Below are positions 1 through 12,345 of a stretch of 64,000 nt of DNA, one piece after another. How positions within the stretch are numbered: the first letter of the stretch is position 1; each line of letters starts with the position of its first letter. Under the pieces are notes generated by a model. That model was not told where the DNA came from. It did not search any database and saw only the letters and a program-made list of their open reading frames with translations. Both the position numbers and the translations under genes were made by a program. Source of the stretch: Norana najaformis (lineage: Eukaryota > Annelida > Clitellata > Crassiclitellata > Hormogastridae); NCBI GenBank assembly GCA_964023275.1, contig OZ029921.1, forward strand, positions 9,043,306 to 9,107,305. Reading direction: 5' to 3'.

Positions 1-2020
1 GCAATTTCGCTGTTCAGAGTTGAATAAGTTAACACCAGGGTGCAAGAAGTTTAGTTATCTGATACCAGAGGATTTTCTTGTTGTCATAAAGCTGTTGTAG
101 TTTAGAAGCCTCTGAATACTTCTTCTGTATAGGATGGTACACAAGTGTTATCAGTATACTGAACCATCTGAAAATGGTTCCGTGGTTCATTTATTAGACG
201 CCTTTAGTTGTGTCTGTGCAGTAGCCTGAGAGGTCTCTCTCAACCTTCACAGGTGCATGGCAATAAATATCAGGAAATGTCAGATTAACTTAGCTTTACT
301 GTGATGTTACTTGTGTGTTATGGTGTCATAGTATCCATTAACCGCTGTCATTTTACAAATGTGTTGAGAGGTCCTGGACTTAATTCTATTAAACTCTGAT
401 AATTATTTTATTAAACTCAAATAATTTTTGTAATAGAATAGGGTAGCCTGTCCACACCTCAGTATGGTCTGGTCTGTTAGAAGACCCAGCTAGTCAAAAC
501 TGTTGTTTTCGAGTCTGTAAAAATGCTCTTTCTTTGGATTTCATTTTCTGTACACAAAACAACCCATTCAAATGTGAAATTCCTAGAATAATTAATTAAT
601 CCATGATTAGTAAGTCTGTGATTGTTTGTGCCACCTGCTTCTGCCGCCTACAGTGAATAAGAATTTTCATTTTGCAAAATGAACAATTTGCAACATCATC
701 TGCTGTTCAAATCCAGTTGGTGTGGATCTTATCTGATGCATCTATTCACATTCAAGCAAGCAGCCTTTTAAGCCTACTGCTCGGGACACAGGTGCAATAC
801 CATCTCCTTATGAATGCCACAGGCCTTAGCAAAATTATGCCACAGTTTTTCTCTCTGCCGCATCTCTCATATAATAAGGAACCTACATTAGCAACTCGCA
901 CATGGCTATATTATAAATGGAATCATTGATGGTTTTCTGTCATGCTGCCTTATTAAACTTCCATTCAACTGGCACTGGTTGGCTGACTTTGCATCATTCC
1001 AGAGGCAAACAGATAGTGTTCATGTCTTTTAGTATGCTGTCCAGTGATTATGCTTATTTCACTAACAGCCACAGACTCATAATTTCCACATGGACTTTTA
1101 TGCTCAGTTCTTTTTAATTCACCTGATATAAAAATCTTTTATTATTGATATTGCTAACTCGAGAACTGTCTGCTTAACACAGAGGCTTCAAGAAGTCCTT
1201 TCAAAACCAATCTAGTCATTGGATCCAGTACTATCATAAAATCGTAATTACTGTTACTGTATCTTTGATTGGTTGAGTTTCTTTTGGTTAAGTTTTTATG
1301 TTTCCATTTTTCCAGTGTTTCTGTTCAATCCAAGTTCTTTGTAGTGCTAAATGCATTATGAGCAGTAGACTGCAAATAAGACAGCTGTCAAAACAACCAC
1401 ACTGAGGGTTATTTTTATTGCTGCTGCGATTAAAAGCATTGTTAATTGCTGTAATGCTTGCTAGTTTGCTGTTTAAGTACCCAGTACAGTGTTCATGACT
1501 GCAACCATTTTATGATATAAATTTCATGGTTGTATTCAGGCAGTAAACACTGACTTCACACAAGCTGCCTATCAAATTGCTGTCCGGTTGACTGATGACC
1601 TGCGATCTCACCGATAAAGCTAGCACTGGTCTTAAAACCTGGATCAGTTGATTTGAAATCAGTTGGTCAGAGTTTTGATAAACATCATGGCAACTAGACC
1701 TCGGTCACCTAGAGCATTTTTGGTGCATTTATTTAGAGCCTCTTCAAGATATCTACTCAGTCACACAACTGAACATATAAACTTTGGTATATGGAAATTG
1801 ATCTGGCATACCTAAACTGGTGGTCATGCTTCATTTTTATCAAATGGGAAATTCTTACAGTATCATACATCCCACAAGGTCTTTCCTTGAATTCCACAGG
1901 AGTGGTATGTCCATGCAACTGAAGGGCACTGCTGGTGTAGTCTCAGAAACCATGTATCGATTTTTTTACTTGCATCCTTACTTATGTGAGAATATGCATG
2001 CATCTACTGGTTTGCATGTA
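1..2020. other. AT-rich non-coding stretch, no gene supported
   Basis: Open frames here are short (85 codons at most), overlap on both strands and lack recognisable motifs. No TIRs, LTRs or SINE promoter boxes were seen. A 25-codon frame at about 1541-1616, preceded by a TTCAG acceptor-like site and ended by TAA, is the only terminal-exon-like item, and it is too short to support. Confidence 0.5.
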
Positions 2021-2023
2021 CAG

Positions 2024-2095
2024 TATGTATGTATGTATGTATGTATGTATGTATGTATGTATGTATGTACAGTGTATGTATGTATGTATTTATGC
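2024..2095. repeat. (ATGT)n microsatellite
   Basis: About 70 bp of tandem TATG/ATGT units with a few interruptions. It directly abuts a LINE 3'-tail motif in reverse orientation (2096-2150), so it is probably the microsatellite tail of that minus-strand retroelement rather than an independent array. Confidence 0.9.
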
Positions 2096-2150
2096 ATGGA
2101 TCTGAACATTTATATAGCATCTTTTAAGAACCTGTCAAAAGCAATGTAAA
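2096..2150 (-). repeat. LINE/SINE 3'-tail fragment (gcgctatataaat-type)
   Basis: On the plus strand it reads acatttatatagcatctt followed by ttaagaacctgtcaaaag. The same motif occurs at 3262-3318, 3395-3466, 11085-11145, 17883-17940, 22908-22945, 30993-31045 and 40965-41015. On the minus strand this is a 3' end of the ...gcgctatataaatgt type known from L2/CR1-like LINEs and their SINE partners. It is a 5'-truncated copy ending in the adjacent ATGT repeat. Confidence 0.65.
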
Positions 2151-2229
2151 TCACCAATGTAGGAGAATCATAAATTTTTGTGTTGTGAGGTCAGTGGTAG
2201 CGATTGGTGTACCATGACTTTATTTCACG

Positions 2230-2840
2230 TCAGCCATCATCTGCACCAGAAGAATCACTGTGGGATCCGGCACAAGATATACATCTTCTGGTACTGAGGA
2301 TGAACCAGAAGGTTGACTAGATATTATGGCGTGATGAAAATAATAAACAGTGGTTGGCACGGAACATTCTCGACATTTGGGATTCCACTCTTTGTTAACA
2401 GCGCTGCGCTGTCATCCCAGGATGAAGGCGTCTGTCTTGGACTGAGCTTAGTCAATACATCAAAAAACACACAGGAAATTTGCCAACTGGCGTCCGCCAC
2501 GGCTTCCATGTCTTATGATTGTTTGCCGTCATTGGGCAAAGCATGCAACACTATTAACCCATGGTAGGGTCAGCACTTTCTTCAGAACATTCATTTGAGA
2601 AACCAGAAATAAAATCTCGTGTTGCATAATTTGAATATTGAACTTCAGTTCGGTATGCACAAATGACTTGGGTTTTACGGTGAAACGTGGCATGGCCATA
2701 TTTTGCTGGCCTTTTAATAGCAAATGAAAAGACAGAAGTAGATCTGAACCAATGTTGATGTTGGTTTCTTCTCTAGTGCACCGTAGAACAATAGCTGGCT
2801 CGCTTGAAGCATGAAGAAAAAACTTATGCATTTTTGTACG
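2230..2840 (-). other. possible decayed coding remnant, unassigned
   Basis: On the minus strand a 100-codon frame (2831-2529) is followed, in another frame, by a 61-codon frame (2509-2324). The first contains PRFTVKPKSFVHTEL and is moderately protein-like, with few low-complexity residues. The interruption by stops and frame changes would fit an old transposon coding region. No family is recognised, no splice sites frame it, and it may be chance. Confidence 0.2.
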
Positions 2841-3261
2841 CTGTTCAAGTTCTGTTAGATTCTAGCAAAAACAGATTATTTAGGAACCTTTCTTTGCTAT
2901 TTTAATGACTGGTGATGTTATAGATGTTATAGATACAAGTAATAATTTTACATTGTATTGGTGTTCTGTTGTCCTGTACTTAAACTGCATGGTTTAGATT
3001 GAAAATGGAATTGGATTAGGTTGATCAATTTCAAACATGAAACACCATCCACTCTAGATTTTAATGCAGAATGAGATTGCATGCAGTCATAGGCAAACGT
3101 TCTGGTTTAGCTTTATTATCCTATGTATTTAAGCCCTCATGTTTGCTGGCATTCTGTAGGTTTCATGGAGATCATATGATGTTTTTTACTAACAATCAAA
3201 ATGACCATCTTTGATTGCAAACTGAAAGGGAATGCTTGCTGGCTTTGCCTTCTGTGGTGTG

Positions 3262-3466
3262 TAATTAGGCACTTATATCAGGACTTTTAAGAACCTCTCC
3301 TAAGTGCCCTTTTCTAGCCAAAATGCCATTGAGTTTGTCGAATAAGTCTCACATAGCTGGGCAAGGACTGCAGCGACAGTCTCTCACAAGCATGTACTAG
3401 TATTTATACAGATCGCAAAGTACTTATACAACACCCTTTAAGAACCCCACAAAAGTGCTTCTTACA
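3262..3466 (-). repeat. two LINE/SINE 3'-tail fragments
   Basis: Copies at about 3262-3318 (ggcacttatatcaggactt then ttaagaacctc) and 3395-3466 (acttatacaacaccctt then taagaaccccacaaaag). Both are degenerate versions of the motif at 2096-2150 and have no recognisable LINE body. They lie about 80 bp apart in the same orientation. Confidence 0.5.
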
Positions 3467-3647
3467 CAGCTATCTAACTGATGCGATTTAAGTTGAATGG
3501 AGAATGTATGTTGATCTCAAATTACATGAAACAGATTGTTTATTGAATGGAAGAACAGATTGTTTATGGAATGGAAGATTGTTCCAAACGGAAGATCCAA
3601 TGCACAAGAAAGCCCAATGAACTCATACTGTGCTGTGGAAGCAAATA

Positions 3648-4221
3648 CAGTGCGAACTCATTAACGTGAAGTCGTGGGGAGACATGCATTTGAAACCGCG
3701 TGTAAACCAGTTCGCACGTTAAACGGGCCAGTGTTGAAATATGTCGCCTCTGCTACTCGGTCGCCCACATTCCCCTATCGCATGCTGTTCCCTCCAACCA
3801 AGCTCCTCTTTGCATGGCAGGCAGGTCTATACTCAGCTTGCCGCCCAGCCAGGCAATCTCTCTGCGGTCGCGCCGGTCATCCTATACCTGCCTTGTTCTG
3901 CCGATTCCCCCTCCTAACCGGTTAAAACCGGTTTCAGCCAGGCTTCCTTGTCCATCCCTCCTGCCCTAATTAGCTCCCTCCCGCAGTTGAGTCACATGGC
4001 CGTTTATTTAGAAGACACCCTCCCACTTGTACTTAGCTTGGGAATGAATTGAATGTTACAGCTGCCAGAGTACGTCTCCACTGTTTTAATTAGCCTTATT
4101 CCCGATAGTAAAACACGTTAACCGATACGGCGTGTTAGGTTAATAGCTTTGGGGGCATACAACCACTTTGCGATATGCGGAATCGCAGGTAAACCTGGGG
4201 CGCGTTAACGCGACCGCACTG
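3648..4221. mobile_element. 574-bp non-autonomous TIR transposon with TA duplication
   Basis: The left end begins CAGTGCGAACTCATTAACG and the right end is the inverted copy of CAGTGCGGTCGCGTTAACG. With the flanking TA the two 23-bp arms match at 18 positions. Both sides carry TA (3646-3647 and 4222-4223), the duplication expected of the Tc1/mariner/pogo superfamily. The interior is GC-rich compared with its surroundings and has no transposase; the 83-codon frame at 3674-3925 is not recognisable. Motifs resembling the arms (gttaac, cgcacgttaa) recur inside. It is therefore a MITE-like element mobilised in trans. The superfamily is inferred from the TA and the arm sequence. Confidence 0.75.
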
Positions 4222-5796
4222 TAACTTGCATATCTCCACAGGCAGAAGAGAGCAGCAATCAGCAGCCGGGCAGACTCAAAATTAGAAAACACAACTTGCT
4301 GCTTAGAAGTGACCGTTGATTGATATCTTGTACATTGTGATAGCGTCACTACAAAAGTTCCAGAATAGATTAGATCAGCTGTCTGATGTATGCATGGGCA
4401 TTACCCCTCCCGGTGAAACCAAACAATGAACTTCCATCAATGGTTGACAATAGTAATAATAATTAAGTGCTTAAAAATCTTATTAACTTGAGTGTAGCTC
4501 ATTAGAACTAAACATTTGTATCTATAGAAAATTTATAATCTGACCTTTGAAATTTAACTAATAAATAAGCACATACAAGTGTCTGTGTTTAAGCTGCGTA
4601 TATGTCACATGCAGTTTAGGTAATTATCTTTGACTTAATTTGGTGAGACCCATGCACTGTTTAAGGAAATCTAACCTTCTGCAGCCTGATGTTGTCTTCG
4701 TTGGTAGGGGTGTCAAAGTATACAAGTCATTGTTTAATATTTGGCATTTCTTTTGCGGTAAAGCTAGAAAACTTGTCTAAGTTCTTTACTGACCAAGGCA
4801 TAATACTTTCAGCTAAGATTGAATGTGTCTGTTAAGTGAGCATGATTTTTACTGTCTGGATACACAAACAGAAAGACAGATTATCTGAACCATATTGTCT
4901 TTAGTCTAGCACATTTTTAAAAATTTTTGTCAGTTACACAAACGTCTTGAGAATACTGATGCCTGGGTGATTGTTTGATGCTAGAGCAAAATGGATATGG
5001 TGTTCGGAGCACTTTCGTGTAGAGTATTGAAAGAAGTGATGATAGTTGGTGGATGACTGGAGTGACAGTTTATCCAGTGGAAGTACAAAAGAGTTGATGT
5101 TTTGCTATGGAAATCTCTTTAAAGATCAGCTGGAAATCAATTTCACCCACAACTGGGCAAAGACTCCCGATGAACAGCATAAAGGATGAGTGCAGATAAA
5201 TACGACAGGCTGCGAATAGGAGTTCATTGACATATGATGCTACTTACATGTCGTCATTTGGGTTATAATTTTTAGTGAATTTGATTTGTTTTCATTCATT
5301 AAATGCCACGTGCACTTTTAAGGGTAACATGTCTCGAGTGATCACAGACGTAAATTGTGTCTGTGCTTCACAGCAAGAATTTCTTGTCGTACGAAAGACC
5401 TAATTGAATCCTGAGTGTAAGTAGCTACGGATGTCCAGGACCCAAAGAATTTAATCCAGAGAACTATGTTATTCAGTAACTGTCGTTTATTGCCAGCCAA
5501 TTTATGTCTATGAGCATCCAAGCCAGATTAGTGTCTGCTATTAGGGGAAATTGCCTACAGATGCCAACTGACTTTCGTCTTACTCAGCCGTTGCCTCAGT
5601 GCTTCTCTTGGGCCTTTTACTAGATTCACATTTATCTTATTCTGTGCATTAGTGGGTCGTTCTTTGTAATGAATTGCTTTCTGCCTTTTGAGAAGGAATT
5701 CCATCATATTTTTAATGTTGGCCCCATAACGTTGATTTCTCTTGTAGAGTAATTATTTGATTTCTCATAAATGCTTTAATTCATTATGCTTCTAAG
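4222..5796. other. non-coding AT-rich stretch
   Basis: No frame over about 70 codons, no matched repeat ends and no promoter-like boxes. The composition is uniform and AT-rich. Probably intergenic or intronic. Confidence 0.5.
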
Positions 5797-5985
5797 TAAT
5801 TATTATTTATGAATTTATTGAGTGCAACTATCTAAGGACAAAGCATCGTTTGACGGCACTGAGCGATTGTGAGTGAGGGACTTGCTGAAGGTCCTAAAAC
5901 AGTAAATGTCTCAGAGGAAGCTCAATCCCATACTCTTGGCATTCAGCAAAGCCAAGCGCTCTATCCAGTCAGCTACCATGTACAT
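5797..5985 (-). mobile_element. tRNA-derived SINE (family 1), copy a
   Basis: On the minus strand the copy starts near 5985 with a tRNA-like head: an A-box-like TAGCTGACTGGATAGAG, then a degenerate B box (TGGGATTGAGCTTCC). A body containing gaccttcagcaagtccctc follows, with a 3' end of tagatagttgcactcaataa and an A/T-rich tail. It aligns along its length with copies at 29690-29872 (minus) and 58182-58385 (plus). The ccttgagcaagtc core resembles the conserved middle of several animal SINEs. It is transcribed by RNA polymerase III if active, but this copy is diverged. Confidence 0.7.
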
Positions 5986-7400
5986 GTAACTGCCATGATT
6001 GGTCTCTACACAAAATCCTCTGTTACATTAAACTACATTACATTTGCTTTTCGTTCAGTTTGTCCTGATGTTCACTTAGTCAATGAAGTGGAGTGCTAAT
6101 GCTGTATATGTAGAACAGGCAAAGCGAGCTCAAAGCCTGGCTTCCACCTCTGGTTGGCTGTGATAGTTTTTGAATGCAGTTGATTTCTGTTGCCTGCTAA
6201 TGCCAAGAGCTCTTTAAGTAGTAATTTCTGCTCTTGAAACAGAGTGAAATAGCTCACTTGGTATCACTGTGCCAATCAGTGACACCAATTTAACCTTTTA
6301 CATCAGTCTTTAGTATCCAATCACAAGCCACGGAATAATTATTAGTATCATTATTTATTTATTTATTTATTTATATGAGGTAGGAATTGTCCTTCAGGAA
6401 TGAAAAAATACATTAAGGCATCAAAATTTGATTATTTTTAGTTTAGTTATTTTCTATATTTGTATCGCACACCTATACATTACACAGTTAATTGCAAAAT
6501 TTAATATAAGCTGAAATTTGTGACTTTTTTAAAGAGCCCCTCAACAGTAAAGGTTATCAGATGTGATTATGTATGTCTATATGCATTAATACTAGTGCAC
6601 CTCTTGGGTTCTTTTCAGAGGCATTAGTATATATATTTAGCAGTTTATGTGAGTGCAATTCAATATATTCTTAAAATGTTTCACTGAGCTGTGCTAAGCA
6701 GAACAAATTGAATTTTCTCTGGAAGAGTGAGGATTCCAAGAAGACAGTCTGACATATGAGAGTCATATGTGGTCTGGTATGAAGTTATTCACATCCAAGG
6801 CTATGAAAAGCATTGGCTGTCAAGAACAGATGATGTCTGTTTTTATATGGAATTATTTCCTATAGGGCATGATTTTCTTAGGGTCTCTTTCAGACGATGT
6901 GGTGTCATTGAGTGAAAATGACCATGGCCACCATGTTGTCAACGGTGGTGATGTGTGTGTGTGTGTGTGTGCGCATGTGGGCGTGCATGGATGTGTGTGA
7001 TTTGTATATGTATATTACTTACAAAGATAATGTCTATAATAAGAAGACAAAAATCTCATTGCATAACAAGATTGTGTAGGGGGGCTTTATAGATCCAAGG
7101 ATGATCTTGTATGTATGAAGTCTGTGTATAGTAAAGAGCATTAAGCAGCTTTATGCCTTAATTAGGTTTTCCAGTGTTTCCACAAAATGAAACCTTGCAG
7201 TGAAAGTATGCTAAATTTTGCACAGATAGAGCTAGCTGCAAGATTTTGTTCTTCAACATCACCCTACTTTTTACAGTTTTTATTTATATTTATTTTATTT
7301 ATAAATTTGAAAAACCACGGGCAATTTGATGCTTGCTCTGACTTTCAAACATCGTGATTCCTCTTCTTCCCCTTATCTGTCCTACAGTTCCAGTTTCAAA
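5986..7400. other. non-coding stretch with two microsatellites
   Basis: Contains an (ATTT)n run at about 6350-6374 and a (TG)n run at about 6951-6970 with decaying TG-rich flank to 7005. The rest is AT-rich with no supported gene or repeat end. Confidence 0.6.
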
Positions 7401-7590
7401 CAGCATCCACTTTAGCCGTCTGACTGTCTGCCTGTCTGACTCTTAAGTCTGAACATGGAACTGAACCTTTCTTGCCTATCAGTTTGTTCTGACTGAGTGT
7501 CTGTGAATAAACTGGTTCCTGCGACTTGGTTCCTCGACAGTGCTTTCGATGGACGCTGTAGAAATCTCGAGTTTACAATTACGATTTTTG
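7401..7590 (+). mobile_element. LINE 3' end, acgatt-tail family
   Basis: Contains the family hallmark block: gaactgaacctttcttgcc, then tgactgagtgtctgtgaataa, then gctgtagaaatctcgag, ending attacgat. The block is shared with copies at 16064, 18945, 37726, 37851, 43165, 47445, 50157 and 50455. In the longest copies (18945 and 37851) the sequence upstream encodes the C-terminal tail of a reverse transcriptase, which fixes the orientation. This copy is 5'-truncated to the 3' UTR. Confidence 0.7.
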
Positions 7591-8654
7591 ACAATCTATT
7601 TTCACCAGTTGCAGTTGATCAGTTGCTGAGTAAGGGCTGATCTACAGCATGCCAAACTTAGAGACATCTTCTCTAGTTTTCAAATTCCATGTTTGTTTCC
7701 ATATTTCCCAATAAACCGTGTGTGTGTAATCATTATTGTGTGCAAGTATTAATTTTCACATGTTTAATATTCGGTTATGTGCATTTAACTGCGTTATGAG
7801 AAAGAGGAAATTTAGAGACTTGGTGTTTCAAGTAATCTTGCTGAAATCGAGTGGTTTATGTGGATGGTCGTGATCCCATAAACTAATCTAGATAAAATTG
7901 ACTTTCGTGGATGGCCACATAGTCTAGAGCGCTGCAATTTAGAGAAATCCAGGGTAGGTTGGACAATCTGTAAACCTTAGTTTATTGACTTTGGTGGAAC
8001 CAATGGTATCTTATCTAATCGAATGATTTCTTTAGCGCCATTATCATAATGTGCAAGGCATCAATTGATAGTCGCTTCTATTGAAATCATAGTCGAAATC
8101 GTAATCTATTGGAGAAGCCAGGTTAATTGCGATAGGTCAGAGAAACCAGAAGTTAGGCTACACTGGATAAGCAAGTTGAAAGAGATGAGTCTTAAGTTTA
8201 GGCCTGAATGGCATCAAAGAACTGATAGAACAAATAGAACTTGGCAGCAAATTTCAAAGCCGTGGATCAGCAGTCAAGAATGCTCGAGAACCAAACACCG
8301 TCATAGTACAAGGCATAACAAGAGTCATAGCATCCATTGATTGGGTGCAATATTTGTTGGGATGACGGTTGAGTATGGAACAGAGATAGGTCGGCTGATT
8401 TAAATGTTGTACTTTGTGAACTATAAGACAGATTTTAAAATGGATTCTGTGTAATAGGTAGCAGCCGAGGAAAATACTCTTTTACCATAGCTACTGACCT
8501 CCCTCACTTTGTCTTCTCTACTTCCACTCGCAATCTTGGAGTTGTCATGTACCAAGAACTCACTCTCTCTGAGCAGATAAATCTTGTTTGTGGTGCATGC
8601 TTTTCTCCAATGAATTATGATTTGATTACGATTTAACTTGAAGTGACCATCCAT
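7591..8654. other. non-coding stretch
   Basis: A 91-codon plus-strand frame at 8065-8340 has no recognisable motif and a strongly basic, repetitive composition, so it is not called. No element ends were detected. Confidence 0.45.
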
Positions 8655-9230
8655 TGATGCCTTTGACATTATGGTAACGACTGTGCAATTACCCTTATCC
8701 ATGCTTTCATTAGCTCCAGGATTGATTACTGTAGTGCCATCTACACGAGGCTCCCATTGGGGGTGCATTGGGCAGCTAAACACATGCTGGATGCAGCTGC
8801 ACTGCTTGTGGGTGGCATTTCCAAGTTTGACCTTGTATTGCATTACTGGGGTATATGCATGATGTACCTCATTGGTTGTCAGTTTTGCCACTCATCGAAT
8901 TTAAAATTTTGATGTGGGTCTGGCAGTGCCGTTAGGGGATGTGTCCTCTTACATGTGTGAGTTTTTTGACCCATTTTAGTTAAGGCTGGACACAAAAATC
9001 TTTGCTACACGACCCGAGATGAAATTGTTGTTTCTTTTAAGTGGTTGGGCCTTCTAAGTGGAATAGATTTCCTCTTGATCTGCATGTCATTCTGGGTAGG
9101 GATGCTAGATGCACCTTTCATCAACAGCTGAAAACAGTTCTTCAGCTGAACTGGTAATGCCTCTGGGTATATATCTTGAAGGGATGGTATAATGGATGTT
9201 TGAATGAATGAATGAATGAATGAATGTGTA
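8655..9230 (+). mobile_element. CR1/L2-like LINE, reverse-transcriptase C-terminus and 3' end
   Basis: Conceptual translation, with frame shifts and stops, gives a segment like HAFISSRIDYC near 8690 followed by a LDAAALLVGGISKFD-like stretch near 8790. These match the typical C-terminal reverse-transcriptase region (SRLDYCNALL ... QNAAARLVTG) of CR1/L2-clade LINEs. A later FHQQLKTVLF-like segment near 9115-9150 is the usual last conserved block. The copy ends in a (TGAA)n microsatellite at 9202-9227, as is common for this clade. It is 5'-truncated and decayed. Confidence 0.7.
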
Positions 9231-9417
9231 TTATTTCAATTATTACTTAACTAATTATATAGTATTAATTTATGGATTCAGTGCAGAAGTTCAGGTAGCA
9301 AGAAAAAAACGAGCTTCAGTTGTTTGCAGAATGAGACAAGTAAGTGGTCACTGAAAGTTGGAGGCAATGCCTTTATGTTTTTGTATTGGAAAATATGGTG
9401 TTATTAATACGTGAAAA

Positions 9418-9515
9418 GGCAGAAAAACAGAGAGATAAAGAGAGCAGAAGAGACAGAGAAAGAAAGGGAGACAGTAGAGGGAGGTAGCAAGGCATAGAGT
9501 AGAAAGAAAAAGGGT
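9418..9515. repeat. purine-rich (GA)n-like low-complexity tract
   Basis: About 100 bp dominated by gaga/aaga/agag units (polypyrimidine on the minus strand). A 110-codon minus-strand frame crossing it is an artefact of the low complexity. The tract resembles the one at 43980-44215. Confidence 0.75.
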
Positions 9516-12340
9516 TCGAGGGTTGAAGTGAAAGAAGGCCAGATTCTGTCCATAGTTGCAGTTCCAGAGACCTGATGCTGAGAAACCTAGGTTTTCAATG
9601 TTTTTTGTCAGTGGTTTGTTAGCAACCATCGTCGTGGGAGTCGTATCTGTTTCCTGTGGCTTGACAACCAAATGGACCAAGCAGTTTTAAATCCAAGTCT
9701 GGCAGAAGTTTTGTTGTTTTGTCTCCTGCCCGTGGAATCGATTCTGTCAGTGACTGAATTTGTTTTAGATTTCATGCCTTCTGCTCATGCGTACAGTGCA
9801 TCTATCCATTTCTCTTAACCTGCTGTTTTTCTGCTTGAATGACTTCTGATGCATCATCTTGCTTCATATTTTTAATGGATCGGACTGGGTTAACGTGTGC
9901 TTGTTTCTCCCTTCAGCCACAACCCCGTTTATTCAATTTTTACCCTGTCTGATTAATTGCCACTTTGCATTTTTTTTCTGTGGAGTACTAACAAAAACCA
10001 TATAAAATCACATGATGTTAAATGGTGTTTTAATGGTAAAAAATCCAAGTAAGCAACTCTGTCTGAAATTCACTTCTCATTGTATAAATTGTATACATGG
10101 TTCTTGACTGTAGACTGCACTTCTTAAGGAATGCTTTGAGGTTCTGGACCCTGTAATTTGTACTGTTGTCAACCTCTGCCGTGTTAAAGGTTGCTTTCTT
10201 TCTTGCTATACCCATGTATCGGTGTATTCCTTCTCAAGAAGCCATTGTGAATTTAGAATGTGGTTTTGCATAGAAGCAACAACTATCAACTGATGTTTCA
10301 AACATTACAGCAACAATGCTGTAGAAGTTTCCAGATTAAACTGGATTAGTAACAATATTCACTCAGTGAAAAAACTTTGTCTCCTTTATTTACTGAGTTA
10401 ATCATCTCTCATCTAGTTAACTATGTTATGTATTTCAATCTACTGACTCATCTTTAGTTAGTGATCACCTCACCATAGACAGATTTAACTCCTGCAGCTG
10501 AGTAGGCCTAAAGAAACACTGACTGTGGCAATCTGATTAATGGCAGTCTAATATATGTGGCAATTCAGTGTAATTACAAGTGTGGTGAAAGTGAAAATAC
10601 TAGTAACACTAGGGTCAAAGCTTTTTCTTACAGTGTTTGCATATAAAGTTTGTTGTGAAAAGTTGTTAACTGGTATTTAATATGGTTCAGTAATTCATAT
10701 TACAGTCGTTGACCTAATGTTACCCATTTAAAGTGATTTTGCGCCATGTCTAGTTAAAAACACCTGCTGGTTCTTTTTGCTGCAATGCACTTAACGTATT
10801 TATTTAAGTCCACATCTGAACTTAGTGAATTTTTAGTATATGGCAATTGTTGCAGTTTGTGACAGTGGACGAACATAGCGTCGTCTCTGGCTTACCATAG
10901 ATGATGATATGTTCTGAAAGAAATTTGTATTTTTATTACAAAATATTTTACCAGTAAATTTACATCATTGCTTATATTTGTGTGTGTATATACCACAATT
11001 TCAAGTGTTTGTCTCTGTATATTATACAGTGTAAAACCACTTGCATGAACACAGATATATACCACTTGTGGTACATTGTACATACATGTGTATCTGAACA
11101 TTTTATAGTGCCTTTTAGGAACTTCAGAAAGGCACTGTGTTATGGTTGATCATCTACTTTTTAAACAATATATTAGCCAATTCTGTACCTTTTGAACATG
11201 GTGACCCAGCAAATTCATCCCTCAACTGGTTTAGCTTTATCTAATCACTGGCCAAACCAATAACAGACTAACATTCCGAGTGTTCAGTTGACCAATTCTT
11301 AGTGCTGTTTTATAGAGCTGGTAGAAATTAACCCAATCCATATTCTTGACTGTAGAGTCATGAAACGTGATGGGACCAGAATGAAATAAGAATTTGGACC
11401 TCATTGGTAAATTGCCTTTTAATAATAAATTATTTGTACTAAGTCTGCTTTGTACCTGGGCAGTAATGTAATAAATGTTATTGCTTTCTGTGCATTCAAG
11501 GGATTTTATAGCACTACTAGAATTTAGGTTACAGATTTTATAGGCTACATCAATTTGGACAATGCCAGCTACAGTTTTTCCAGTATGAATAAAAATTTGA
11601 CATATATTATCTACATCGCTGTTCAGTATATGCTGCTTCGGTGCTAGGTTTAAGTGATGCTAACAAGTGTTAGTGTTTAAAAGTCTAATAGTAGCACTGT
11701 CAGTGCTGTTGTGTGATGTTATGAGTTTTCAATTTAATTTCCATTTAATCAGCCAGTTTAGAGAAACAGTGCTTAGGCAGCTAAGCACTATCAGTCAAAA
11801 AAACTTGTTGAGCCCAGGTTGCAAATTCCAGTTGAGAAGAGATTCTTCAACAGAAATTGAAAGGAGATCGATGAGGAGTCAGTCTGTTTGGCAAAAACAA
11901 CCACTGAATTAAAACAAATTGTGCTACTGCAAAGATTTGAACAGGTGACCGTTTGCTGTGCCTGATAGCAGCCTCACCATTAGCTGTTGTATCCAGACCA
12001 TGCAGACTTGTGGATGGTTAGATGACATGGAAGAGATGGTGGAAATCGTTCACTGTTGGTTCAGCGCAAAACCCAACTGATTGGCCCATCACTAGATGTC
12101 CATGCGGGCAATTAGAATGTATGCTCACGGCAAAATGAGGTGTTTCTACAGGGAATGAAAGATCCATGCCAACAGACCCAGAAATTGTATGGCAAAGAAA
12201 CATGACTTCTGAGCATGGCTAAATATAGATATGGCTGTGGGCAGGTGGTACGTTTATCAGCATGGCTGCATATAAGAGCAGACAAGGCAATCAGATTTAG
12301 ACAAGGCAATCAGAAGTTTTAGTCAGAAAATGACCAAGAC
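9516..12340. other. non-coding stretch with one LINE-tail fragment
   Basis: No supported gene. A retroelement 3'-tail copy lies at 11085-11145 (acattttatagtgcctttt then aggaacttcagaaag), in minus orientation. The remaining frames are under about 85 codons and unrecognisable. Confidence 0.5.
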
Positions 12341-12345
12341 TTGGA

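Noticed and set aside
1541-1616. Terminal-exon-like stretch ending in TAA after a TTCAG acceptor
   Set aside because: Only 25 codons, with no upstream partner exon and no polyadenylation evidence; likely chance.
3674-3925. 83-codon Pro/Ala/Arg-rich frame
   Set aside because: It lies wholly inside the 574-bp MITE, whose raised GC content explains the absence of stops.
8421-8891. 156-codon minus-strand frame
   Set aside because: It is antisense to a recognisable plus-strand LINE reverse-transcriptase fragment and has no motif of its own.
9348-9680. 110-codon minus-strand frame
   Set aside because: Half of it is translated from a purine tract; no domain or initiation context supports it.
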